DNA from: an uncultured Lachnospiraceae bacterium
GTDB taxonomy: Bacteria; Bacillota; Clostridia; Lachnospirales; Lachnospiraceae
Assembly: GCA_902789735.1 (NCBI GenBank)
Contig: CADAOZ010000018.1
Coordinates: 1 to 52,883, forward strand
Length of the DNA: 52,883 nucleotides
Direction: 5' to 3'
A program made the position numbers and the translations under genes. Positions 24,449 to 33,648 of this stretch are shown here, piece by piece. The notes under the pieces are model-generated. The model did no database searches. It had not been told where the DNA came from and saw nothing but the letters and a program-made list of their open reading frames with translations. Numbering within the stretch: the first letter of the stretch is position 1; each line of letters starts with the position of its first letter.

Positions 24449-26137
24449 ATGTTACTGAGCCTTCATGTGAAAAATCTGGCGCTGATCGAGGAAGAGGAAG
24501 TCAGCTTTACCGACGGACTCAATATCCTGACCGGCGAGACCGGCGCGGGCAAATCCATCATTCTGGGCAGCGTCAACCTGGCACTGGGCGCCAAGGCGGA
24601 TAAATCCATCATCCGGACCGGTAAGGACTACGCCCTGATCGAGATGATCTTCCAGGCAGACAACGACCGTCAGCTGGAACGTCTCCGGCAGATGGACCTG
24701 CCCGTGGAAGAGGACGGGACCATTCTGATCAAGCGTAAGATCATGCCCGGCCGGAGCGTATGCTCCATCTGCGGCGAGACCGTGACCCTGCGGCAGCTGC
24801 GGGAGGTTTCCGAGCTGCTGATCGATATTTACGGACAGCGGGAGAACCAGAGGCTGCTCAAAAGAGATCAGCAGCTGGTGACCCTGGATGAATTCGCGGG
24901 CGATACCGCTCTGGAGCTGAAGAGCCGGATCGGCGCTGCCTGGCGCGGTTACCGCAAACTGCGGGACGAGTGGGAAAACGACGACCTGGACAAGTCCGCC
25001 CGTAAGCGGGAGGCGGACCTGCTGGCCTATGAGATCCGGGAGATTGAAGAGGCGGCCCTGAAAGAGGGCGAGGACGAAGAACTTGAGAAACAGTACCGTC
25101 TGATGGGGAGCTTCCGCCGGATCAACGAAGCGGTCCAGAGTACCCTTTATTATACAGTCAACACCGATGAGAGCGCGGCTTCCGGTATCGAAAGAGGCTG
25201 CCGGGAACTGGCCGCTGTCTCAGGACTCGATGAAGAACTGGACAATCTGACAGACCAGCTGTCGGAGATCGATACCCTGCTTTCGGATTTCAACCGGGCC
25301 ATGTCCGATTACGCCATGAACCTGACCTTTGACCCCATGGAATTCGAACAGATCCAGGACCGGCTGAACCTGATCAACCACCTCAAGGACAAATACGGGG
25401 CCACCACAGAGATGATCGATGAGGCCCTGCAGGCCCGGCAGGAGCGGTTTGATTTCCTGACGGATTACGAGCAGCGCCGGGAGCAGCTCAAACAGCAGAT
25501 GGACCGGGAATATAAGGTCCTGGGAAGTCTCTGTCAGGAACTGACCGGGATCCGCCGTCAGGCCGCGGGCAGTTTCGGAACTGCCATGCAGGAAGCCCTG
25601 CTGGACCTCAATTTCAACCAGGTGGATTTTTCCGTCCGCATCGAATCCGATCCGGACCGGATGGGACCCGATGGCCAGGATAAAGTCGTCTTCTATATTT
25701 CCATGAATCCCGGCGAAGCGGCCAGGCCCCTGGACCAGATCGCCAGCGGCGGCGAACTGTCCCGGATCATGCTGGCCTTAAAGACTGTATTTGCCGGCAG
25801 GGATGAAATATATACCTTTATTTTCGATGAGATCGATACCGGCATCAGCGGCCAGACCGCCTGGAAAGTGGCCGAAAAAATGGGCCGCCTGGCCGGAGAC
25901 CACCAGATCCTCTGCATTACCCACCTGCCCCAGATCGCGGCCATGGAGGACAGCCACTTCCTGATCGCCAAGGAAAGCAGCGGCGGCAGGACGGTGACCC
26001 ATATCAGCAGACTCTCCGAAACCGACAGCGACGGCGAACTGGCCAGGCTTCTGGGCGGCGCGGCCGTGACAGAAGCTGTTCTGGAGAACGCGAGAGAAAT
26101 GAAACGGATGGCTGCGGCATCCCGCGGCGGGGAGTAA
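24449..26137 (+). CDS. recN: DNA repair protein RecN
   Basis: A 562-residue SMC-like ATPase for double-strand break repair. Walker A is GETGAGKS (29-36); a long coiled-coil region spans about 150-350; the ABC signature and Walker B follow (LDQIASGGELSRIMLALK, FIFDEIDTGISGQTAWKV). The D-loop/His segment is LCITHLPQIAAM. Length is normal. GTGAGGAAAC precedes the start. Confidence 0.96.
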   Translation: MLLSLHVKNLALIEEEEVSFTDGLNILTGETGAGKSIILGSVNLALGAKADKSIIRTGKDYALIEMIFQADNDRQLERLRQMDLPVEEDGTILIKRKIMPGRSVCSICGETVTLRQLREVSELLIDIYGQRENQRLLKRDQQLVTLDEFAGDTALELKSRIGAAWRGYRKLRDEWENDDLDKSARKREADLLAYEIREIEEAALKEGEDEELEKQYRLMGSFRRINEAVQSTLYYTVNTDESAASGIERGCRELAAVSGLDEELDNLTDQLSEIDTLLSDFNRAMSDYAMNLTFDPMEFEQIQDRLNLINHLKDKYGATTEMIDEALQARQERFDFLTDYEQRREQLKQQMDREYKVLGSLCQELTGIRRQAAGSFGTAMQEALLDLNFNQVDFSVRIESDPDRMGPDGQDKVVFYISMNPGEAARPLDQIASGGELSRIMLALKTVFAGRDEIYTFIFDEIDTGISGQTAWKVAEKMGRLAGDHQILCITHLPQIAAMEDSHFLIAKESSGGRTVTHISRLSETDSDGELARLLGGAAVTEAVLENAREMKRMAAASRGGE

Positions 26138-26140
26138 ACT

Positions 26141-26797
26141 ATGACATTTCAGGCTGACAGGATCCGAAAGGAACTGAAACATATCTGCAGGAATTTCAAA
26201 TCTGTCCGGGTCGAGGATATCCCTGCCCTGGAGCTGTATATGGACCAGGTGACCGGACTTCTGGAAAAGCACCTGCGCGGCACCACCCGCCATCCGGAAA
26301 CGGATAAGGTCATGACCAAGACCATGATCAATAACTATGTCAAGAACAAAGTCATGATTCCCCCTGTCCGTAAGAAATACAGCCTGGACCATATCCTGCT
26401 GCTGGCCATGATCTATCATTTCAAGAATGTTCTGTCCATCGGGGATATCCAGAAAGCCCTGGGTCCGGTCATGGAGCGCTACGCCCTGCCGGCCCTGAAG
26501 ACCGATAAGGCTGCCAAAAAGAAAGGCGGACAGACCGAGGAAAAGACCCCGGCCTACAGGCTGGAGGACATTTACCGGGAACTCTTTGATATGGCGGACG
26601 GCAGGATCCCCCACTATGAACAGGACTGCCTGCGCCAGATCGAAGAAGCCGAAAAATCCTTCGCGGACGCCCCGGCCCAGGAACGGGATATGCTCCGCCG
26701 TTTTGCCCTGATCAGCCAGCTCAGCGCCGAGATCAGCCTGAAGAAGATGTTCCTGGAAAGGCTTCTGGATGAAGCCGACATGACCAAACAGCAGTAA
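26141..26797 (+). CDS. DUF1836 domain protein (putative HTH regulator)
   Basis: A 218-residue protein. The segment MTKTMINNYVKNKVMIPPVRKKYSLDHILLL, near residue 60, matches the DUF1836 family, which has a MerR-like helix-turn-helix layout. A lysine-rich insertion (AAKKKGGQ) divides it from a helical C-terminal half. Function is unknown; DNA binding is inferred from the fold. It starts 3 nt after recN and ends 15 nt before pcrA, so it is co-transcribed with two DNA repair genes. Confidence 0.75.
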   Translation: MTFQADRIRKELKHICRNFKSVRVEDIPALELYMDQVTGLLEKHLRGTTRHPETDKVMTKTMINNYVKNKVMIPPVRKKYSLDHILLLAMIYHFKNVLSIGDIQKALGPVMERYALPALKTDKAAKKKGGQTEEKTPAYRLEDIYRELFDMADGRIPHYEQDCLRQIEEAEKSFADAPAQERDMLRRFALISQLSAEISLKKMFLERLLDEADMTKQQ

Positions 26798-26812
26798 ACA
26801 GCAGGAGAATGT

Positions 26813-29365
26813 ATGAGCATATATGATACCCTGAACAGGGAACAGCAGCAGGCCGTCTGCCAGACAGAAGGGCCTGTTCTTATTCTGGCCGGTGCCGGCA
26901 GCGGCAAGACCAGGGTCATTACCCACAGGATCGCCTATCTGATGGAGGAATGTGAGGTCAACCCCTGGAACATCCTGGCCATTACATTTACCAATAAGGC
27001 AGCCGGCGAAATGCGGGACCGGGTGGACCGCCTGATCGGTTTCGGGTCGGAAAGCGTCTGGATCTCTACCTTCCATTCCATGTGTGTCAGGATCCTGCGC
27101 CGTCATATCGACCTTCTGGGCTACCAGAATACCTTTACGATCTATGATACGGATGATCAGAAGACGGTCATGAAGGACATCTGCAAGCGCCTGCGGATCG
27201 ACACCAAACAGCTGAAGGAGCGGCAGATCCTCGGAGCCATCTCTTCCGCCAAGAACGAACTAATCAGTCCCCTCCGCTACCGGGAGGACCATGTGGGCGG
27301 ATGGGACTACTACGGCAGACAGATCGGCGACTGCTATGAGGAATACCAGAAAGTCCTGAAGAAGAACAACGCCCTGGATTTTGACGACCTTCTGATGAAG
27401 ACCGTGGACCTGTTCCACACCCATCCGGAAGTGCTGGAGAACTACCAGAACCGCTTCCGATATATCATGGTGGATGAGTACCAGGATACCAACAACGCCC
27501 AGTTCGAGCTGGTCCGTCTTCTGGCAGCCAGGTACCGCAACCTCTGTGTGGTCGGTGACGACGACCAGTCCATCTACCGCTTCCGAGGCGCCAATATCAA
27601 CAACATCCTGGACTTCGAGAAGGTCTATCCCGAAGCCCTGGTCGTACGTCTGGAGCAGAACTACCGGTCCACCCAGAACGTGCTGGACGCAGCCAACGCC
27701 GTCATCAGCAACAACGCCAGAAGAAAGCAGAAAAAGCTCTGGACCGACCGCGGACAGGGACAGCAGATTCATGTCCGCCGCTTCCAGACCGCCTATGAGG
27801 AAGCCTCCTATATCTCAGAGGACATTGCCCGGGCCATGTCTGAAGACAGCCGGCTCAAATACAGCGATTTTGCCATCCTGTACCGCACCAATGCCCAGTC
27901 CCGCCTGCTGGAGGACCGCCTGGTCCTGAGCGGCATGCCATACAACGTGGTAGGCGGCACCAACTTTTACGACAGACGGGAGATCCGCGATATGCTGGCC
28001 TACCTCAAGACGGTGGATAACGGCAGCGACGACCTGGCCGTCCGCAGGATCCTGAACGTTCCCAGAAGGGGAATCGGGCAGACGACCATGGCCAGGGTCA
28101 GCGAATATGCCCTGCGGCATGATATTTCCTTCTTTGAAGCTCTGGAACGGGCTTCGGATATCCCTGCCATCGGCAGGGCTGCCGGCAAGCTCAAAGAATT
28201 TGTCGATCTGATCCACGGCTTCCGCCGTAAGGCGGAGGAGGGCTCCCTGAAAGAACTCCTGGAGAACATCCTGGACCGAAGCGGTTACGCGGAGGCTCTG
28301 CGGGAGTCGGACGAGGAGGACGCCGAAGACCGGATCGCCAACCTGGACGAGCTGATCAGCAAGATTGCGGATTACGAATACAATATCGATTCTGAAGAAA
28401 TGCCCACCCTCTCCGGATTCCTGGAGGAAGTGGCCCTGGTCGCGGATATCGACAGCGTGGAGGGAGACGACAACCGCATTCTCCTGATGACACTGCACAG
28501 CGCCAAGGGACTGGAATTCCCCCATGTCTATATCGCAGGCATGGAAGATGGCATCTTCCCCAGTGCCATGGCCCTGAACGGCGAGGATCCTGAAGGGGAG
28601 GAGGAAGAGCGCAGGCTGGCTTATGTCGGCATCACCAGGGCAAAAGATGAACTGACCCTGACCAGCGCCGCCTCCAGAATGGCCCGGGGCGAGGTCCAGT
28701 ACAATCCCGTCAGCCGTTTCCTGGAGGAGATTCCGGAGGAACTGCTGGACCGGAAATCCGGCAGAGGAAATGCCTTCGGGGACGATTTTGATGACCCGGA
28801 GGAAGATGATTATGAATACGGCTATGCCGATACTTACGGACGGTCCAGGCTGGCCGGGAAATTCGGCGGGACAGGCTATGGACTCAGCAGCAGGAGCAGC
28901 GGGAACGGATCCCGCGGAAAATCCGCCAAAACCGGCGGGGCAGGTCCATCCATCGGCGGAGGCCTTAAATCCCTCGAAGGGATCGCCGGCCTGCAGAAAG
29001 GGACAGCCGGCCTGAAAAACAACTCGGCCGCGTCAAATACAGGCAAGGCCGCAGGCCGCAGGACAGGACCGGACAGGAGGCCCAGGGCCGTTTACGCGGG
29101 GACATCCGGGACGGATGAATCGAAGAAGCCTTATATAGCCAGGGCCGCTTCCGCGGGCAGGAAAGCCGCCTCCCGGAAAAAGGGCGCGGCGGAACCTGTG
29201 AAGCCAGATTATACGGTCGGCGACCGGGTCCATCACCTGAATTTCGGAGACGGGACGGTGGAAAACATTGAGAGAGGACCCAAAGATTACAAGGTGACGG
29301 TTCGGTTCGATGATGCCGGCCGCAAGATCATGTACGCCGGGTTCGCCAGGCTGGAGAAACTCTGA
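26813..29365 (+). CDS. pcrA: ATP-dependent DNA helicase PcrA
   Basis: An 850-residue UvrD/Rep superfamily 1 helicase. Walker A is GAGSGKT (27-33); ITFTNKAAGEMRDRV, VDEYQDTN, VGDDDQSIYRFRGA, LEQNYRST, LMTLHSAKGLEF and AYVGITRAKDELTL are motifs Ia to VI in order. About 130 residues of Gly/Ser/Lys/Arg linker (about 650-790) lead to the C-terminal Tudor-like PcrA domain (GDRVHHLNFGDGTVENI), which contacts RNA polymerase in Bacillus. Ribosome site CAGCAGGAGAATGT. Confidence 0.96.
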   Translation: MSIYDTLNREQQQAVCQTEGPVLILAGAGSGKTRVITHRIAYLMEECEVNPWNILAITFTNKAAGEMRDRVDRLIGFGSESVWISTFHSMCVRILRRHIDLLGYQNTFTIYDTDDQKTVMKDICKRLRIDTKQLKERQILGAISSAKNELISPLRYREDHVGGWDYYGRQIGDCYEEYQKVLKKNNALDFDDLLMKTVDLFHTHPEVLENYQNRFRYIMVDEYQDTNNAQFELVRLLAARYRNLCVVGDDDQSIYRFRGANINNILDFEKVYPEALVVRLEQNYRSTQNVLDAANAVISNNARRKQKKLWTDRGQGQQIHVRRFQTAYEEASYISEDIARAMSEDSRLKYSDFAILYRTNAQSRLLEDRLVLSGMPYNVVGGTNFYDRREIRDMLAYLKTVDNGSDDLAVRRILNVPRRGIGQTTMARVSEYALRHDISFFEALERASDIPAIGRAAGKLKEFVDLIHGFRRKAEEGSLKELLENILDRSGYAEALRESDEEDAEDRIANLDELISKIADYEYNIDSEEMPTLSGFLEEVALVADIDSVEGDDNRILLMTLHSAKGLEFPHVYIAGMEDGIFPSAMALNGEDPEGEEEERRLAYVGITRAKDELTLTSAASRMARGEVQYNPVSRFLEEIPEELLDRKSGRGNAFGDDFDDPEEDDYEYGYADTYGRSRLAGKFGGTGYGLSSRSSGNGSRGKSAKTGGAGPSIGGGLKSLEGIAGLQKGTAGLKNNSAASNTGKAAGRRTGPDRRPRAVYAGTSGTDESKKPYIARAASAGRKAASRKKGAAEPVKPDYTVGDRVHHLNFGDGTVENIERGPKDYKVTVRFDDAGRKIMYAGFARLEKL

Positions 29366-29437
29366 TTCCGGAAACGTCCTGTCGGCATACGATATTCCGT
29401 CAATTCCCGGTCATACCCTATCATCTGTAAAAAAATG

Positions 29438-29494
29438 TGGAAATGCACAGCGATTAGTGCTATATTAATCTTAGTTATTGTACACTTGGTACAA
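29438..29494 (+). promoter_or_regulatory. Promoter and operator-like inverted repeat
   Basis: TGGAAA (29438-29443) and TATATT (29461-29466) are 17 nt apart, with TGC before the -10. The inverted repeat TTGTAC-ACTTG-GTACAA (29478-29494) lies at the predicted start of transcription and could be a repressor site. It serves the small membrane protein downstream. Confidence 0.55.
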
Positions 29495-29558
29495 CGAGTT
29501 GCAATCTTCGTTCTGCCGGTGCATAACACTTATAATGAATGGAAGGAGTTATTACACT

Positions 29559-29870
29559 ATGAAGGACAAAATCGACGAAATTTACTATCTGGTAAAGAAA
29601 AAGAACGATGAGAGCGACAATAAGCTGATCTGTATCCTCGCCCTTGTTGGCGGCGCGCTGATCGTTGCTCTGATTGCCTACGCAGTTTATCGTTTCCTGA
29701 CCCCTGATTATTTCGAAGACTACGACGATGATGATTTCGATGATGACTTCGATGATGATTGGGATGACGACGAAGACGAGGAAGAGGACGAAGAGGCTCC
29801 CGCAGAGGAAGCGGCTGAAGAGCCCGCTGAGGAAGCTGCAGAGGAAGAGACAACTGAGGAAGAGGAATAA
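29559..29870 (+). CDS. Small single-pass membrane protein with an Asp/Glu tail
   Basis: A 103-residue protein of unknown function. Residues 1-21 are charged (MKDKIDEIYYLVKKKNDES), residues about 22-46 form one hydrophobic helix (ICILALVGGALIVALIAYAVY), and residues 50-103 are almost entirely Asp and Glu with Ala/Pro/Thr spacers. Topology is probably N-in by the lysine cluster, placing the acidic tail outside; that is inference. GGAAGGAG lies 10 nt before the ATG. It is a single-gene unit, with its own promoter and a strong terminator, which suggests substantial expression. Confidence 0.8.
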   Translation: MKDKIDEIYYLVKKKNDESDNKLICILALVGGALIVALIAYAVYRFLTPDYFEDYDDDDFDDDFDDDWDDDEDEEEDEEAPAEEAAEEPAEEAAEEETTEEEE

Positions 29871-29915
29871 TCCGATCTTCAGGCAGTACGTTCTGCCATC
29901 ATAAATTAGTCATCA

Positions 29916-29950
29916 GGCAGTCCGGCCAATATTGCCGGACTGCTTTTTTT
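29916..29950 (+). terminator. Intrinsic terminator after the acidic membrane protein
   Basis: A perfect 10-bp stem (GCAGTCCGGC / GCCGGACTGC) with a 7-nt loop (CAATATT) is followed by seven T residues. Confidence 0.95.
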
Positions 29951-30097
29951 CGTATATAGTGGATATCTGCGCAGTAGAAATCTTATTTACAGGCATCAGC
30001 ATGCAGATACCGGTACGGCGGAAATTCGTCTGTCAGACATTTCACAGCGAAAGAATGCATGACGGACTAACATCATACAGAAACGGACAGGAGCTTT

Positions 30098-31570
30098 ATG
30101 AGAAAAGGAGATACGATCAGGGGAAAGATCGAGTACGTCAAATTCCCCAACAAAGGAATCTTTCATACAGAAGACGGAAAAATCTGCGAAGTCAAGAACG
30201 CCGCGCCCGGTCAGACGGTAGAGGCCAGAGTCAGCAAAAAGAGGAATGGCCGGATAGAAGCGAATCTGCTGGCAGTTGTGGAAAGAGCGCCGGACGAGAT
30301 CGATCCCCCCTGCCCTCATTTCGGCATCTGCGGCGGCTGTACCTGGCTGCAGATGACTTATGAGAAAGAGCTGGCATTGAAAGAGTCTCAGGTCAGAAGC
30401 CTGCTGGAAAAATCGCTGCAGGAAGCGCACCATCTGTCCGGTGCGGCTTCAGGAGAAGAAGCGGGAGCACCGGCAGATCTTTCCTGGTTTGAAGGAATCC
30501 TGCCCAGCCCACGGGAGTTGGGATACCGGAACAAGATGGAGTTCTCCTTTGGCGATGAGTATAAAGGAGGCCCCCTTTCCCTGGGCATGCATAAACGGGG
30601 CAGCTTCTATGACATAGTGACCGTAGACCAGTGCCGGATCATAGACGAAGACTACCGTATGATCCTGAAAAATACCCGTCAGTTCTTTGAAGACAGAGGG
30701 ACCCCTTTCTACCACCGTATGCAGAAAAAGGGTTACCTGCGCCACCTCCTGGTCCGGAAGGCCTCGATGCGGGGACAGATCCTGATTGACCTGGTCACCA
30801 CATCCCAGACTGCTGATCTGCGGGAAGACCAGTATGAGCTGCAAGCCTGGACCCGTATGCTCCGCAGTCTGCCCCTGGAAGGCAGCATAGCTGGAATCCT
30901 GCATACCGTGAACGATTCCGTTGCGGACGTAATCAAAGATGAGGGGACAGAGGTCCTCTATGGACAGGCTTATTTTACGGAAGAGCTGCTGGGTCTGCAG
31001 TTCAACGTGACTCCCTTCTCCTTCTTCCAGACCAACAGCTGGTCAGCGGAGGTGCTTTACGATACCGCCCGCAAATACATCCTGGAAGCAGGATTAAAAG
31101 ACGGGGCCATCGTATATGACCTCTACTGCGGCACAGGAACCATTACCCAGCTGATGGCGCCCGCCGCGAAACAGGTGATCGGCGTGGAAATCGTGGAGGA
31201 AGCCGTCAAAGCGGCCGAAGAAAATGCCGCGGTTAATGGACTTGGCAACTGCCGTTTCATCGCAGGCGATGTGCTGAAAGTCATCGATGAGATAGAAGAA
31301 AAACCGGATTTCATCATTCTGGATCCGCCCCGTGACGGCATTCATCCCAAGGCCATGCCCAGAATCCTGCAGTTCGGTGTGGACCATATCCTTTATATTT
31401 CCTGCAAGCCCACCAGCCTGGCCAGAGATCTGCCGGCATTCATCAGCGCCGGCTACAGGCCGGTCAGAGGCGTATGTATCGATCAGTTCCCCTGGACCGC
31501 CAACGTTGAGACCGTTTGTCTACTAACACACGATGCAGCACCCAAAATGGAAGATGACCACAATATGTAG
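30098..31570 (+). CDS. 23S rRNA (uracil-C5)-methyltransferase, RlmD/TrmA family
   Basis: A 490-residue RNA m5U methyltransferase. An N-terminal TRAM domain precedes a cluster motif (Cys72, Cys78, Cys81: CPHFGICGGC, with a fourth Cys near 176 in DQCRI). The SAM motif is VYDLYCGTGTITQLMA. The catalytic cysteine lies in LYISCKPTSLARDL, and ILDPPRDGIHPKAM precedes it. Target assignment (U1939 or another uracil) cannot be made from sequence alone. A weakly conserved insertion occurs at about 110-130 (GAASGEEAGAPAD). It is the last gene before the foreign region. Confidence 0.9.
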   Translation: MRKGDTIRGKIEYVKFPNKGIFHTEDGKICEVKNAAPGQTVEARVSKKRNGRIEANLLAVVERAPDEIDPPCPHFGICGGCTWLQMTYEKELALKESQVRSLLEKSLQEAHHLSGAASGEEAGAPADLSWFEGILPSPRELGYRNKMEFSFGDEYKGGPLSLGMHKRGSFYDIVTVDQCRIIDEDYRMILKNTRQFFEDRGTPFYHRMQKKGYLRHLLVRKASMRGQILIDLVTTSQTADLREDQYELQAWTRMLRSLPLEGSIAGILHTVNDSVADVIKDEGTEVLYGQAYFTEELLGLQFNVTPFSFFQTNSWSAEVLYDTARKYILEAGLKDGAIVYDLYCGTGTITQLMAPAAKQVIGVEIVEEAVKAAEENAAVNGLGNCRFIAGDVLKVIDEIEEKPDFIILDPPRDGIHPKAMPRILQFGVDHILYISCKPTSLARDLPAFISAGYRPVRGVCIDQFPWTANVETVCLLTHDAAPKMEDDHNM

Positions 31571-31596
31571 TAAATAAGCCGTTTTTCGCTAAAAAC

Positions 31597-31654
31597 AGAG
31601 GGGTTCCCGCCATCGGGGCAGTTCATGCTCCGGGTGACGGGAACCCCTCTTTCT
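31597..31654 (+). terminator. Terminator after the uracil methyltransferase gene
   Basis: AGAGGGGTTCCCG pairs with CGGGAACCCCTCT across a 28-nt loop, then TTTCT. The outer stem is perfect over 13 bp. Confidence 0.8.
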
Positions 31655-31714
31655 GTATGTGGGAACTTATCCACTTTCAAGAAATAGCAGGGTTTCGGCT
31701 ACGATTCTACTATT

Positions 31715-32292
31715 GTAAGCGTAAAACTTGATGTGTCTATAATCCAGATCCAGTATCGTTTATAATGGCTGCGCAAAGATCCTGTCTTAGCAGCCCCCCG
31801 TTTCTTTTCCGGTATGGCGGGTTGTGACCGCCATCCGGTCTGGCATCTGGTCATCACTTTGCAGTGCCTATGGTGCTAATGTAACTTTACATCTATGACA
31901 CAAAAGGTATTCCTTTTCTGTCATACCGCATATCCATAGTGCCAGTGCTTTATGCACTCCTGCCTTTCCTGTGGGGCGTTCTGGGGCGTTCGGGAGAACA
32001 CTGGTCTTCAAAGAAACGCAGGGTCGACTTCTTCTCGTCAGACTCATACGTCCTGTACGCATCTGACCAGGGCATACAGTCGTCGAGGAAAGTGTTTGTT
32101 TTACCGACCTTCTGTCCAGGAAGCGTCTCCAGCAGATATTTCAGGTAGTAATAAGGGTGCGCCTGGTTGGCTTTCGCTGTTTCGACCAGTGTGAAACGGA
32201 TCGCCGCGGCTTCAGCCCCTTCGATGGAGCAGCTGAAGAGCCAGTTGCGTCTTGCCGTTGCAAAGGGTTTGATACAGTGTTCGGCAAATTAT
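31715..32292 (-). mobile_element. IS66-family element, 3' remnant
   Basis: The left edge carries GTAAGCG (31715-31721), the conserved terminal sequence of IS66 elements. About 230 nt of non-coding IS sequence follow, then the C-terminal part of the transposase on the minus strand. The other end of the element, the accessory genes and most of the transposase are missing; the sequence breaks off near 32292, against the tail of the next gene. It marks the left border of the AT-rich island. Confidence 0.8.
31950..32290 (-). pseudogene. IS66 transposase, C-terminal fragment
   Basis: Reading leftward from about 32290, the frame gives AEHCIKPFATARRNWLFSCS, then IEGAEAAAIRFTLVETAKAN, a YYYLKYLLETLPG block and FLDDCMPWSDAY, ending at a TAA at 31950-31952. 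These are the hallmark C-terminal segments of IS66 (TnpC) transposases. Only about 110 of some 500 residues remain, with no start codon, so the element cannot move on its own. Confidence 0.88.
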
Positions 32293-32317
32293 CCCTATAT
32301 CAGCATAATTTGCCGAA
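32280..32317. repeat. 13-bp inverted repeat at the IS66/island junction
   Basis: TTCGGCAAATTAT and its exact reverse complement are separated by 12 nt. The repeat spans the broken edge of the IS66 fragment and the out-of-frame end of the ImmA/IrrE gene. It could be a terminator without a U-run, or a product of IS-mediated rearrangement. Confidence 0.7.
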
Positions 32318-32520
32318 ATCGCCATTAGTGCTGTACTCATAGAAAACATCTTCGAGGCTGACGTAGGAATGCCATTCTTTTTCGTTTATGGCTTGCAGTA
32401 CAGACTTTGTTTCAGGATAACCGGTCTCTGTCATGCGAATGAGGGCAGACTGCCTTGATACACCATAGAAGCTTGCGAGATCGTCAGCAATTAGGTGAGC
32501 ACTTCCAACTTCAGTGGCGT
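32300..32520 (-). pseudogene. Out-of-frame C-terminal tail of the ImmA/IrrE gene
   Basis: Beyond the stop at 32491, the minus strand stays open in another frame and reads EVGSAHLIADDLASFYGVSR, then QSALIRMTETGYPETKSVLQ, ending at a TGA (32300-32302). A GVSRQSALIRM helix is the usual C-terminal end of this peptidase family. One base has been lost, or two gained, near 32510-32525. Confidence 0.75.
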
Positions 32521-33234
32521 ATCCTCATAGCTGTATTGCTGATACAACTGATCAACTTTAATCTTAAAAGTTTCGATTGGCATAAGGATGCGGGGAGCCA
32601 AGTTGTTGGCTTGCCATTCCATACGCTGTTCATCAGTCCATTCTTCGCTTTCATTGGGATATACCATGTCAGCAGGGCAGCGGCAAGCAATGAATCTTTC
32701 ATTCCGGAGAATAGATTTTATCGCTGCATATAGCCTGTGACGATGCCAATGATAGACTTCGTGTGCGATGGTGTTGTTTACACAGCCGCTGTTATGCTGC
32801 CAGTAGATATAGGCGTCGATCAGTATTGTGCCTCTGGGAACTTCTTCTTCCTTCTCTGAAGTTTTGAAGAGATTGTATATTTTTACTTTACCCGGAGAAA
32901 AGCAGATCTGCCCAAATATACTAAAGTCGTCGGTAATCCGATATCCCTGCACAACATTCAGATGAAGTTTCTCCTTAGCGATATATTCAATTGGGACGCG
33001 CATCGGCTCAGCTAAGGCTTCCGGATAATACTTTTCCAGAAAAGCCGTAGCTTCTTTATCAAGATCCTTACGAGCGATAATAGGAACTATGCTCTTGGAA
33101 GCTGCAATGCCATTCCCGGATGGTTTTGAATCCCTGCTCCAGGGCTTTACGGATGAAACCTTCAGAGAATCCAGCTTATCTGTGACGATGGCTTCGCAGG
33201 ACGCAATCAACCATTGTGATGTTTCTCCGGACAT
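32491..33234 (-). CDS. ImmA/IrrE-family metallopeptidase (C-terminus frameshifted)
   Basis: A 247-residue M78-type zinc peptidase. The metal site is visible in CVNNTIAHEVYHWHRHRLYA (HEVYH), with the third-ligand segment EWQANNLAPRILMP. Such peptidases typically cleave XRE-type repressors to switch on mobile-element or defence genes, and an XRE gene is divergently encoded about 490 bp away. The catalytic part is intact, but the last portion has moved into another frame, so the product ends early. GGAG lies close before the ATG. Together with the 81-aa gene it forms the leftward arm of the island. Confidence 0.85.
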   Translation of the reverse strand: MSGETSQWLIASCEAIVTDKLDSLKVSSVKPWSRDSKPSGNGIAASKSIVPIIARKDLDKEATAFLEKYYPEALAEPMRVPIEYIAKEKLHLNVVQGYRITDDFSIFGQICFSPGKVKIYNLFKTSEKEEEVPRGTILIDAYIYWQHNSGCVNNTIAHEVYHWHRHRLYAAIKSILRNERFIACRCPADMVYPNESEEWTDEQRMEWQANNLAPRILMPIETFKIKVDQLYQQYSYEDTPLKLEVLT

Positions 33235-33255
33235 TTCTCCGCGATATTCATCAAA

Positions 33256-33501
33256 TTACTGAAGTTCTATGGTACAGCTGAGTATGGCATCGAAGAACAG
33301 AGAATCTTCATCGATACGGATATGAGTGGCATATTCTAGAAGCATATCAAGCAGCAGAGCAGTATCGGGATATTTGATGCGTGCCATGCTGAGATTCAAT
33401 GCTGTTGGATGTACTGCTATATAATTATTTACCGATTCCCAGATGGGCCGGTAACAGATTTTGTATATGAATTCTTTAATCTCATTCTGAGCTTTGCTCA
33501 T
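33256..33501 (-). CDS. 81-aa protein of unknown function, upstream of the ImmA/IrrE peptidase
   Basis: A small helical protein (MSKAQNEIKEFIYKICYRPI at the start) that I do not recognise. The start at 33501 is chosen because AAGAGG lies 9 nt before it; a longer GTG form from 33540 is possible. It is 21 nt from the peptidase gene and shares its promoter, so it could be an antagonist or cofactor of the peptidase/regulator pair. Confidence 0.65.
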   Translation of the reverse strand: MSKAQNEIKEFIYKICYRPIWESVNNYIAVHPTALNLSMARIKYPDTALLLDMLLEYATHIRIDEDSLFFDAILSCTIELQ

Positions 33502-33555
33502 GGATAGATACCTCTTTTCGAAGATGTGCCCTCTGGACACAGTTATACAAAATGC

Positions 33556-33584
33556 ATTATAGCATATAATCGGAGAGGATTCAA
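33556..33584 (-). promoter_or_regulatory. Leftward promoter of the peptidase arm
   Basis: On the minus strand, TTGAAT (33579-33584) and TATAAT (33556-33561) are 17 nt apart, with TGC before the -10. This is a near-consensus promoter that starts transcription near 33549. Confidence 0.85.
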
Positions 33585-33648
33585 TTAAAAGCGGTGTGAA
33601 TTCCCGTGTATATGGAGTTTTTCACATGTGATTTTGTTGGGGTGGTGG

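Noticed and set aside
31939..32342. Several short plus-strand frames in the gap after the rRNA methylase
   Set aside because: They are shadows of the minus-strand IS66 transposase fragment.
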